Positions 56,993-64,000 of a stretch of 64,000 nucleotides of DNA are shown here, piece after piece. The stretch comes from an uncultured Pelagibacteraceae bacterium (GTDB taxonomy: Bacteria > Pseudomonadota > Alphaproteobacteria > Pelagibacterales > Pelagibacteraceae). Below the pieces are notes generated by a model. The model was given only the letters and a program-made list of their open reading frames with translations, was not told the DNA's origin and did not search any database. The DNA is taken from the NCBI GenBank assembly GCA_902573465.1, contig CACGJX010000002.1, forward strand, positions 1 to 64,000, written 5' to 3'. A program made the translations under genes and the position numbers. The first letter of the stretch is position 1; every line of letters starts with the position of its first letter.

Positions 56993-58918
56993 TTAAGCGC
57001 TCTTTTCTTTATTCTCGTCTTTTACTTCCTCAAAATCAGCATCAACAACATTATCCTCTTTTTTTCCTTTATCATCTTTACCATCATCTTTATTAGAATC
57101 TGGTTTTGTATTTTGTTGTGATTTGTATATCGCTTCTCCAAGTTTCATTGAAGCTTGAATCAATGTCTCAGTTTTTTTCTTAATATCATCTGTGTTTTCA
57201 CCTTTTAGAGCCTCTTTAAGTTGACTCGAAGCATCTTCAATAGCTTTTTTGTCGGCTTCAGATACTTTAGAGCCATGCTCTTTAAGATTTTTATCTGTAG
57301 AATGAATTAAGGTATCTGCTTGATTTCTTACATCTACAGACTCTCTTTTCTTTTTATCAGCTTCTTTATTGGCTTCAGCATCTTTTACCATTTTCTCAAT
57401 CTCTTCGTCACTTAACCCGCCTGAAGCTTGAATTTGAATTTTTTGCTCTTTTCCAGTGCCCTTATCTTTCGCTGAAACATTAACAATACCATTCGCATCA
57501 ATATCAAATGTAACTTCAATTTGAGGAACACCTCTAGGTGCAGGCGCAATTCCAACAAGCTCGAAGTTTCCTAAAATTTTATTATCAGATGCCATCTCTC
57601 TTTCACCTTGCAACACTCTAATGGAAACAGCAGGTTGATTATCTTCAGCAGTTGAGAATACCTGACTTTTTTTAGTAGGAATTGTTGTGTTTTTTTCAAT
57701 TAATTTTGTAGAAACTCCACCTAAAGTCTCAATACCTAAAGAAAGAGGGGTTACATCTAATAATAATACATCCTTTACATCACCTTGAAGAACACCTGCT
57801 TGTATTGCAGCACCCATTGCTACAACCTCATCAGGATTAACACTTTTATTAGGTTCTTTCCCAAAGAAATTTTTAACTTCTTCGATTACCTTAGGCATTC
57901 TAGTCATACCACCAACCATTACAACTTCATCAATTTCGTTGGCTGTGATACCAGCATCTTTCAATGCAGTTTTACATGGTGGCATTGTTTTGGCTATAAG
58001 ATCTTCAACAAGCGCCTCAAGTTTTGCTCTTGTAAGTTTTAAATTAATATGTTTTGGACCAGTCTTGTCAGCGGTAATAAATGGTAAATTAATATCAGTC
58101 TGTTCAGCTGAGGATAATTCAATCTTAGCTTTCTCTGCTGCTTCTTTTAATCTCTGAAGAGCAAGTTTATCTGATTTTAAATCTATTCCATTATCTTTTT
58201 TAAATTCTGCAATTAAATATTCAACTATAGAATTATCAAAATCTTCACCACCTAAGAATGTATCTCCGTTAGTTGATTTAACTTCAAAAACTCCATCACC
58301 AAGTTCAAGTATTGAAACATCAAATGTTCCACCACCTAAATCATAAACTGCAATTTTCTTATTTTGTTTTTTATCCAAACCATAAGCCAATGACGCAGCA
58401 GTAGGTTCATTTATAATTCTTAAAACTTCTAGACCTGCAATTTTTCCGGCGTCTTTTGTTGCTTGTCTTTGAGCATCATTAAAATATGCAGGAACAGTAA
58501 TTACAGCTTTTGTAACAGCTTGTCCTAAATATTTTTCTGCCGTTTCTTTCATTTTTTGTAAAATAAAAGCTGAAATTTGAGAAGGAGAGTATTTTTCTCC
58601 TTTAGATTCAATCCAGGCATCCCCTTTTTCTGAATTAACAATTTTGAATGGAGCCGCTTCTATATCTTTTTTAACAGTTGGGTCATCAAAGTTTCTTCCA
58701 ATAAGTCTTTTAACTGCAAAAATAGTATTTTCGGGGTTGGTTACAGCTTGTCTTTTAGCTGGTTGACCTATCAATTTTTCTTTTTCATCTGTAAAAGCAA
58801 CAACAGATGGCGTTGTTCTAGCACCTTCAGCATTTTCCAAAACTTTTGCTTGGCTTCCTTCCATTATAGCAACACAAGAATTGGTTGTTCCTAAATCTAT
58901 TCCAATAATTTTACTCAT
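56993..58918 (-). CDS. dnaK: Hsp70 chaperone DnaK
   Basis: 641 residues. ATPase domain signatures [28 protein letters not shown] and [13 protein letters not shown], the substrate domain with [14 protein letters not shown], and an acidic C-terminal tail ([11 protein letters not shown]). AGGAG about 11 bases before the ATG is a good ribosome binding site. grpE lies 60 bases upstream on the same strand. Confidence 0.98.
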   Translation of the reverse strand: MSKIIGIDLGTTNSCVAIMEGSQAKVLENAEGARTTPSVVAFTDEKEKLIGQPAKRQAVTNPENTIFAVKRLIGRNFDDPTVKKDIEAAPFKIVNSEKGDAWIESKGEKYSPSQISAFILQKMKETAEKYLGQAVTKAVITVPAYFNDAQRQATKDAGKIAGLEVLRIINEPTAASLAYGLDKKQNKKIAVYDLGGGTFDVSILELGDGVFEVKSTNGDTFLGGEDFDNSIVEYLIAEFKKDNGIDLKSDKLALQRLKEAAEKAKIELSSAEQTDINLPFITADKTGPKHINLKLTRAKLEALVEDLIAKTMPPCKTALKDAGITANEIDEVVMVGGMTRMPKVIEEVKNFFGKEPNKSVNPDEVVAMGAAIQAGVLQGDVKDVLLLDVTPLSLGIETLGGVSTKLIEKNTTIPTKKSQVFSTAEDNQPAVSIRVLQGEREMASDNKILGNFELVGIAPAPRGVPQIEVTFDIDANGIVNVSAKDKGTGKEQKIQIQASGGLSDEEIEKMVKDAEANKEADKKKRESVDVRNQADTLIHSTDKNLKEHGSKVSEADKKAIEDASSQLKEALKGENTDDIKKKTETLIQASMKLGEAIYKSQQNTKPDSNKDDGKDDKGKKEDNVVDADFEEVKDENKEKSA

Positions 58919-58978
58919 AATAATTAATTCTCCTCGTCATATATGTGTTATTTTTGATTCTACAAGTTGTTTAAAGCA

Positions 58979-59617
58979 TTATTTAGTCTCCGAATTCTCT
59001 TTAGTTTCCTCTGTTTTGGCTACTTTTTCTTGAGTTTTCTTGGCTACCCCAACCAATGAGGGCCTTAGTAATCGATCTTTAATTGTGAAACCTTTTTGAA
59101 TTTCCTGAATTATAGTTCCCGGCTCTTTTGTATCATCCTCAATTTCCATCATTGCTTGATGAAAGTTTGGATCTAATTTTTTATTTAAACTGTCAATTTG
59201 TTTAATATCATTTTTGTTAAATATGGATATTAAATCTTTATGAATTATATCAAAATGTTCTAAAGTTTTTTTAAGTGCTTCAGAGTCTTTCAACTTTTCA
59301 TCACTCTCTAAAATACTTTTGGATCTTTCAAGATTATCTATAAGGCTAAGTGCTTCTTTAGCAAATGAAAAACCACCGTATTCAAAAGCATCTTCTTTTT
59401 CCTTCTCAAACCTTCTTCGTTGATTTTCCATTTCAGCAAATGTTCTAGCTAGTTTGTCTTCAAGCTCTAAAATCTTTTCTTCTGGTGTTAATTCTTTTTT
59501 TTCCTCCTCCTCTTTTTTATTATGATCGTCCTTTTGATCCTGAGGCTTAGTAGATTGATTATTTTCTTCTTTAGATAAATTTTCGTTTTGGATATCTTTT
59601 TTTTGCTCTTTTTCCAT
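58979..59617 (-). CDS. grpE: Nucleotide-exchange factor GrpE
   Basis: 212 residues. An acidic, Lys/Glu-rich N-terminal coiled coil leads to LARTFAEMENQRRRFEKEKED and the C-terminal beta wing with LRPSLVGVAKK. Releases ADP from DnaK. hrcA, often found beside grpE in other alphaproteobacteria, is absent. First gene of the grpE-dnaK-dnaJ run. Confidence 0.96.
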   Translation of the reverse strand: MEKEQKKDIQNENLSKEENNQSTKPQDQKDDHNKKEEEEKKELTPEEKILELEDKLARTFAEMENQRRRFEKEKEDAFEYGGFSFAKEALSLIDNLERSKSILESDEKLKDSEALKKTLEHFDIIHKDLISIFNKNDIKQIDSLNKKLDPNFHQAMMEIEDDTKEPGTIIQEIQKGFTIKDRLLRPSLVGVAKKTQEKVAKTEETKENSETK

Positions 59618-59625
59618 AAAGGCTT

Positions 59626-59653
59626 ATATGGTAAGAAATTTATAAATTTCTAG
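59626..59653 (-). promoter_or_regulatory. Candidate heat-shock (RpoH-type) promoter of grpE
   Basis: On the minus strand CTAGAA (59653-59648), a 14-base spacer and TACCATAT (59633-59626) have the same geometry as the candidate at hslV and one mismatch to CTTGAA. The transcript would start within a few bases of the grpE ATG (59617), which has no Shine-Dalgarno. No CIRCE inverted repeat is seen, so HrcA control is unlikely. Confidence 0.35.
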
Positions 59654-60256
59654 ATGTCAAAAAAAAAAATATCAAAAATATTAATTGGCACAAATAACAA
59701 AGGAAAACTTAAAGAAATTAAGGGTTTATTGCCAAAATCAATTAAGATTTTTTCTACATCAGATTTTAATCTTAAAAGCCCAGTAGAAAATGGCAAAACT
59801 TTTAAGGAAAATTCAATTATTAAATCTAAGTATTTTTCAAAAAAATCTAATTTAGTTTGTATTGCTGATGACTCTGGTCTTGAAATAGATTGTTTGGATA
59901 AAAAGCCTGGAATTTTTTCAGCCAGATGGGCAGGATCCAAGGGGGATTTTAACAAAGCAATTAAAAGAGTATATAGAGAGTTAAATAAAAAAGATAAAAA
60001 TTGGAAAGTTAAAAATATAAAAGCAAGATTTGTATGTGCACTATCAATTTGTTATTTAGATAAAATAATTGCAAGTGTTGTTGGAAAAATTGAGGGTTCT
60101 ATTTCAAATAAAATAAAAGGAAAAAACGGTTTTGGATATGACCCAATTTTTATTCCCAAAAAAAAAAGACAAACTTTTGGTGAAATGAATTTTTCTAGTA
60201 AATGTAAAATTGACCATAGATCAATTGCATTTAAAAAAATTAAAAAATTTCTATAA
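59654..60256 (+). CDS. rdgB: XTP/dITP diphosphatase (RdgB/HAM1)
   Basis: 200 residues. Signature ILIGTNNKGKLKEIKGLLP, IADDSGLEID, GIFSARWAGS and the closing GFGYDPIFIP with FGEMNFSSKCKIDHRSIAF. Cleans non-canonical purine NTPs. Divergent from grpE by 36 bases, converges with the LpoA-like gene with a 17-base overlap. Confidence 0.95.
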   Translation: MSKKKISKILIGTNNKGKLKEIKGLLPKSIKIFSTSDFNLKSPVENGKTFKENSIIKSKYFSKKSNLVCIADDSGLEIDCLDKKPGIFSARWAGSKGDFNKAIKRVYRELNKKDKNWKVKNIKARFVCALSICYLDKIIASVVGKIEGSISNKIKGKNGFGYDPIFIPKKKRQTFGEMNFSSKCKIDHRSIAFKKIKKFL

Positions 60257-61394
60257 GTTTTCCATTATTGATTTGATAAAAATTTAATTGATGATTAATT
60301 TTATTATCTTTAATTTCAAAAATTCCTATTTTCCCTTTAAATGTGTTTTGAGTTTTAAATGATTTGCTTATTTCTAAAGCCTCATTTTTCAGTGATAAGT
60401 AATATATTAACCCTATTAAATCATAACTCAGTAATGATAGATAGTTTGGTTTATAATTAAATTTTTTAAAGAATTTATCAGTAAATTCATCTAAATTTTG
60501 TTTATTAATTGAAGGGTAGTAAATTGGTTGTAAATTTTTTTCTTTATATAAACTTTCATCGAACCATTGATTTAAAGTAATTATATATTTATTTTCTGGT
60601 GAGATATCGGTGTACAGTAAAGAGGTAATAACACTTTTTAAACTTTCATCAAAATCCGTAATTATTACAGAATCAAATTTAACATTTCCAAGGGTATATT
60701 TTTTTTCAAGGTTCTCTATAATTTTTTCTTTATTTGGATCATCAGAATTTTCAATTCTTGATATTTCATCTAACAGATTTTGTTTTCTTATTCCGTAGTT
60801 TGTAATTTTTTCTATTTGCTTTGTTAATTTGGTAGGGTCAATATCATAGTTGTATTTTTTAAAAAATTTTATCTTTGACTCTTTAATTCCTTTCTTAATC
60901 TCTAAGTCATAACTTAAATTTGGAATTAAAAAAATTGTTTTTTTTATTTCACTTTTTTCTAAAAATTTTTTAATTGTATTTAATTGTGAAGAAGAGTTAA
61001 TACCACTACTAATAATATTTTTATGAAGATCTAAAGTTTTGTTCGTCAAAGACAAAAAAGTTATATTTTTTACCTTATCTAAAAATAATAAATTTTTATG
61101 AAAAACTGGACCTATAACCAGTGATATTCCCATCTGCTCAAATTCTAAAGCTGAACGTAGAGTTAAATCAGGATCTGACCTAGTGTCTTTAGGATATATC
61201 TCTATGTCATTATTTTTTATATCAATTAAGGCCATTCTTATTGAATTAAGTATTTGTTTTCCTAAGGACTCGTTCTCTCCTGATAGAGGCACTAATACTC
61301 CAATCTTAATTTTTGTTTCTTTGGAATAGGAAATAGACATTTCAAATAATAAAACCAAAAATATAGAAAAAAGAATTTTAAAAAATTTATTCAT
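60240..61394 (-). CDS. Periplasmic-binding-type protein, LpoA-like PBP activator
   Basis: 384 residues with a signal peptide (about 1-24). The type-I periplasmic binding fold is seen in KIGVLVPLSGENESLGKQILNSIRMALIDI, AFEQMGISLVIGPVFHKNL, and the C-terminal SLLSYDLIGLIYYL. The alphaproteobacterial proteins of this kind beside rsmI are annotated as penicillin-binding protein activators, after E. coli LpoA, which also neighbours rsmI. An amino-acid-binding role cannot be excluded. Confidence 0.75.
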   Translation of the reverse strand: MNKFFKILFSIFLVLLFEMSISYSKETKIKIGVLVPLSGENESLGKQILNSIRMALIDIKNNDIEIYPKDTRSDPDLTLRSALEFEQMGISLVIGPVFHKNLLFLDKVKNITFLSLTNKTLDLHKNIISSGINSSSQLNTIKKFLEKSEIKKTIFLIPNLSYDLEIKKGIKESKIKFFKKYNYDIDPTKLTKQIEKITNYGIRKQNLLDEISRIENSDDPNKEKIIENLEKKYTLGNVKFDSVIITDFDESLKSVITSLLYTDISPENKYIITLNQWFDESLYKEKNLQPIYYPSINKQNLDEFTDKFFKKFNYKPNYLSLLSYDLIGLIYYLSLKNEALEISKSFKTQNTFKGKIGIFEIKDNKINHQLNFYQINNGKLIEIF

Positions 61395-61428
61395 TTAATG
61401 ATTTATATAATTTTAGTATTGTATAATT

Positions 61429-62292
61429 ATGAATGTAAACCCTAAATTTCAAAATAAAGAAATTAAAAAAGGTTTATATATAATACCCACTCCTATAGGA
61501 AATTTAGGTGATATTACTTATCGAGCAATAGAAATTTTAAAAAAATCAGATTTTATCTTATGTGAGGACACTCGAAACTCGAGAAAATTGATGGAAAAAT
61601 ATGAAATCAAATCAAAATTATTATCTAATCACAAATTTAATGAAAAAAAAAATTTATCTCTAATTATTAATCATTTGAAAAATGATAAAATAATATCTCT
61701 TGTATCAGATGCTGGCACGCCCGGAATATCAGATCCGGGATCAATTTTAGTTAGAGAGTGTGTTGATGAAAAAATAAATATCTTTCCATTACCGGGGCCG
61801 TCTGCAGTAAGTACTGCTGTGTCCATTAGTGGTTTTTCTGAAAAATATTTTTTTTATGGTTTCTTTCCATCAAAACTAAAAGATATCAAAAATGATTTAA
61901 AATTTTTGGTTCAAATAGACTCATCCATTGTTTTTTTTATCTCTCCAAAAAAAATAAATAAAACTATTCCATTTATTAAAAATAGCTTTTCTGACAGAGA
62001 TATTTTAATTTGTAGAGAAATGACAAAATTTTATGAAGAATATATAAGATACAAAGTTGAAGATCTAAAACTATTTGATGAAAACCTAAAGGGTGAATTA
62101 ACTGTTGTGATATCTGAAAAAAAAAAAATAAAAAAAGATTCTCTTTTATTAAGTGAATCAGATAAAAATAATATAAAAAAAATGATTAAAAAATTAAGTA
62201 TAAAAGAAATTGTAAATTTAATTTCTCAAAATAGCAATGTACCCAAAAAAAAAATTTACAATTTTTGTCTTAAAATAAAGAATGAAGCTTAA
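61429..62292 (+). CDS. rsmI: 16S rRNA C1402 2'-O-methyltransferase
   Basis: 287 residues, tetrapyrrole-methylase fold. GLYIIPTPIGNLGDITYRAIE opens the chain, with CEDTRNSRKLM, VSDAGTPGISDPG and PLPGPSAVSTAVSISGF. With RsmH it makes m4Cm1402. Divergent from the LpoA-like gene by 34 bases; overlaps the BON lipoprotein by 11 bases. Confidence 0.95.
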   Translation: MNVNPKFQNKEIKKGLYIIPTPIGNLGDITYRAIEILKKSDFILCEDTRNSRKLMEKYEIKSKLLSNHKFNEKKNLSLIINHLKNDKIISLVSDAGTPGISDPGSILVRECVDEKINIFPLPGPSAVSTAVSISGFSEKYFFYGFFPSKLKDIKNDLKFLVQIDSSIVFFISPKKINKTIPFIKNSFSDRDILICREMTKFYEEYIRYKVEDLKLFDENLKGELTVVISEKKKIKKDSLLLSESDKNNIKKMIKKLSIKEIVNLISQNSNVPKKKIYNFCLKIKNEA

Positions 62293-62875
62293 AATTTTAA
62301 CATTATTATTAATTACTTTATTTTTATCAGGGTGTGTGGGTGTTTCCTCAAAAGGAATTTTTGGAACAGGAGTATCAGTAGCTTTAGATCCTAGATCTCT
62401 AGGAACTCAGATTGATGACTCGATAATGCAGAAAAATTTATCAGCAAGATTAGTATTGATGGACAAAAAATATTTTTTATCAATTAAATCAAAGGTCTTA
62501 GATGGAAGAATCTTTTTAACTGGTAAAGTCGATAATCCTGAAGAAAAACTTCAAATTACAAAAATGGCTTGGGAAACAGAGGGAGCCAGGTCTGTAAGAA
62601 ATGATATAAAAATTAAAGAGAAATTTAACTTTAAACAATCTGCAAAAGATATTTTAATCACTTCACAATTAAGGACAGCTATAATTTTGAATAAAGAAAT
62701 AAAAGCAACCAACTACCAGATAGATACTTATAAAAAGAAAGTTTATGTTTATGGTATAGCTTTAACACCAGAGGAAAAAGAATTAGTAGTGAAAGAGGCT
62801 AAAGAAATATTGGATGTTGAAGATGTAATAGCTAGTATTTTAATTGTCGAAGATTTAAGAATTCAAAAAAATTAA
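62282..62875 (+). CDS. BON-domain lipoprotein (DolP/OsmY-like)
   Basis: 197 residues. Lipobox LFLSGCVGVSSKG, then two BON domains (about 45-115 and 120-190) with the pattern of VLDGRIFLTGKVDNPEEK and KKVYVYGIALTPEEKELV. E. coli DolP (YraP), in the rsmI-lpoA cluster, is the probable counterpart: an outer-membrane lipoprotein supporting envelope integrity. Overlaps rsmI by 11 and the convergent malic enzyme gene by 4 bases. Confidence 0.88.
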   Translation: MKLKILTLLLITLFLSGCVGVSSKGIFGTGVSVALDPRSLGTQIDDSIMQKNLSARLVLMDKKYFLSIKSKVLDGRIFLTGKVDNPEEKLQITKMAWETEGARSVRNDIKIKEKFNFKQSAKDILITSQLRTAIILNKEIKATNYQIDTYKKKVYVYGIALTPEEKELVVKEAKEILDVEDVIASILIVEDLRIQKN

Positions 62876-64000
62876 TCTTTCTTATAATCTATTACGTCTG
62901 ATGAATATGCTGCTATTGATGCAAGATTAATTATTTCTGAAGTAGAAGTTCTTAGAGGAGCAATTTCTATCGGAAGACCCAACCCAATTAACAATGGTCC
63001 AATAACCTTTGCTCTACTCATTGATTTTATCATTTTGTATGAAATAGCTGCACTGTGCTGGCTAGGCATTATCAGTACATTAGAATTTCCTACGATTTCT
63101 GAAAAAGGGTAAAGCTCTTTGTATAATTCCTCTAAAGCAACATCTGGCTGCATTTCTCCATCAAATTTAAAATCAACTTTATCTTTCTTTAGGATTTTAA
63201 CTGCATCGCTTAATCTTTTAGTTCTATCAGTAGCCGGTTCCCCAAAAGTGGAATGAGATAAGAAAGCAACTTTAGGATCAAACCCAAATAATCTAACTAC
63301 TCTAGCTGCTGATTTGGCCATTTCTGCTAGTTGATTTGCATCAGGATATTCAATAACAGAGGTATCGCATATGAAAATTGTTTTTCCTCTATTCACTATT
63401 AAATTTAAGCCAAACATTATTTCTCCAGCTCTGGGATCTACAACTTGAGTTATTTTTTCTAAAGATGAGGAATATCTTCTGGTATTTCCAGTGACCATCG
63501 CGTCAGCATCTTTACATGCTACCATACAAGAAGCCCAAATAACCCTATCATTTCTGATTAAACGATCACAATCTCGTTCCAGCATACCTTTATTTCTTTG
63601 AAGTTTTCCAAAAAGATATTTTACATATTTTTCTCTTTTTTTAGCATCTTTTGAATTAGTAATTTCAATATCAAAATTTTCACTGTAACCTATCTTCCTT
63701 AATTGATTTTTAATTAGGTCCTCTTTTCCAACTAAGATTGGTATACCTAAGTTTGAGTTTTTAAATGCTATTGCTGCTTTAAGCATATTTTCATCCTCAC
63801 CATCTGCAAAAATTACTTTTTTGGGTTTTTTCTTTATATAGTTATTTATACCCTGCATGATCGTAACTGTTGGATCTAATCTTTGTCTTAACTGATCTTT
63901 ATAATTATCAAAATCTTTTATATCTATTCTTGCAACACCAGAGTCTATTGCAGCTTTAGCTACTGCAGCAGGAATTACACTTATAAGTCTTGGATCAAAT
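62872..64000 (-). CDS. maeB: NADP malic enzyme with C-terminal phosphotransacetylase domain, 5' end off window
   Basis: The frame stays open from 63858 to the right edge, so the ATG at 63858 (MQGINNYIKKK) is not the true start. The extra residues read FDPRLISVIPAAVAKAAIDSG, the typical end of the malic enzyme NAD domain. After it comes a phosphate acetyltransferase-like domain (VIFADGEDENMLKAA, DADAMVTGNTRRYSSSL, FLSHSTFGEP, ANVLIMPSQHSA-like NSNVLIMPSQHSAAISYK). In characterised MaeB the PTA-like domain senses acetyl-CoA and usually lacks PTA activity. At least 375 residues are present. Confidence 0.92.
   Translation of the reverse strand, partial: FDPRLISVIPAAVAKAAIDSGVARIDIKDFDNYKDQLRQRLDPTVTIMQGINNYIKKKPKKVIFADGEDENMLKAAIAFKNSNLGIPILVGKEDLIKNQLRKIGYSENFDIEITNSKDAKKREKYVKYLFGKLQRNKGMLERDCDRLIRNDRVIWASCMVACKDADAMVTGNTRRYSSSLEKITQVVDPRAGEIMFGLNLIVNRGKTIFICDTSVIEYPDANQLAEMAKSAARVVRLFGFDPKVAFLSHSTFGEPATDRTKRLSDAVKILKKDKVDFKFDGEMQPDVALEELYKELYPFSEIVGNSNVLIMPSQHSAAISYKMIKSMSRAKVIGPLLIGLGLPIEIAPLRTSTSEIINLASIAAYSSDVIDYKKD

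Noticed and set aside
58919-58978. RpoH-like promoter between grpE and dnaK (CTTG at 58966-58963, CATATAT at 58945-58939)
   Set aside because: A start site at the implied position would remove or truncate the dnaK ribosome binding site at 58930-58934, so I do not list it.
58919-59653. CIRCE/HrcA operator near grpE or dnaK
   Set aside because: No TTAGCACTC-N9-GAGTGCTAA-type repeat is present.
63658-63858. ATG at 63858 as the start of a free phosphotransacetylase
   Set aside because: The frame continues upstream to the window edge with typical malic enzyme sequence, so this is an internal Met of a fusion protein.
1-64000. CRISPR arrays, insertion sequences, prophage, integrases and rRNA
   Set aside because: No direct-repeat arrays, transposase or integrase genes, or rRNA-like sequences were seen; the whole window reads as core genome.

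Overview
The window is very AT-rich and densely packed. Most neighbouring genes abut or overlap, the proteins are rich in Lys, Asn, Ile and Phe, and UAA stops dominate. The gene set is alphaproteobacterial: hslVU, smr, TIM44-like, fxsA, secB, dnaQ, coaE, aroE, maf and ppsR on one side, then hemE, hemH, hemJ, rho, mnmE, mnmG, rsmG, parA, parB, holA, lptE and leuS. Small AT-rich genes, minimal spacers and an acetate symporter system point to a streamlined marine alphaproteobacterium of the SAR11/Pelagibacterales type. This is an inference from style and gene order, because the window holds no rRNA. There is no prophage, insertion sequence, CRISPR array or other obvious island.

Layout. 1-3236: an SDR protein, a PQQ-type sugar dehydrogenase, an EamA transporter and two small membrane proteins. 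3273-7116 (-): hemC, hemD, an MscS channel, yggT and folD. 7172-10751 (+): tsaD, an EVE-domain protein and acs with a lysine-rich tail. 10748-13986: an unknown protein (-), then a two-subunit acetate-type symporter with a strong terminator and a second YggT-like protein. 14027-17848 (+): rpe, a heparinase-like protein and purH. 17838-19239 (-): pterin dehydratase, tRNA-Gly and a sulfotransferase. 19290-23714: a LON-domain protein, a UbiH-like hydroxylase, ftsK and lolA. 23711-27534 (-): hisB-hisH-hisA-hisF-hisE-HIT-GNAT, with hisA frameshifted near its 3' end. 27626-34819: hslVU, smr, TIM44-like, fxsA, secB and the tightly overlapped ppsR-maf-aroE-coaE-dnaQ chain.

At 34820-35101, the longest spacer in the window, transcription diverges between ppsR and hemE. 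This is the classical alphaproteobacterial position of oriC, and the spacer contains a perfect DnaA box. The right arm runs hemE-hemH-hemJ-rho-mnmE-mnmG-rsmG-parA-parB, with a perfect parS palindrome inside rsmG, and then holA-lptE-leuS (-). 49325-50260 is an outer-membrane porin with a strong ribosome binding site and a bidirectional terminator. 50312-55761: thiE-like, yggS, L,D-transpeptidase, winged-helix regulator, adenosine kinase, nth, dapB and a second sulfotransferase. 55832-59617 (-): grpE-dnaK-dnaJ. 59654-64000: rdgB, an LpoA-like periplasmic protein, rsmI, a BON lipoprotein and the 3' part of a malic enzyme-phosphotransacetylase fusion that runs off the right edge.

Working together: the symporter pair, Acs and the acetyl-CoA-responsive type of malic enzyme suggest active use of acetate. 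Five haem genes lie within about 30 kb of oriC. The origin, ParABS and the proximal gene order form an intact alphaproteobacterial replication-segregation locus. No stretch longer than 300 bases lacks a gene.
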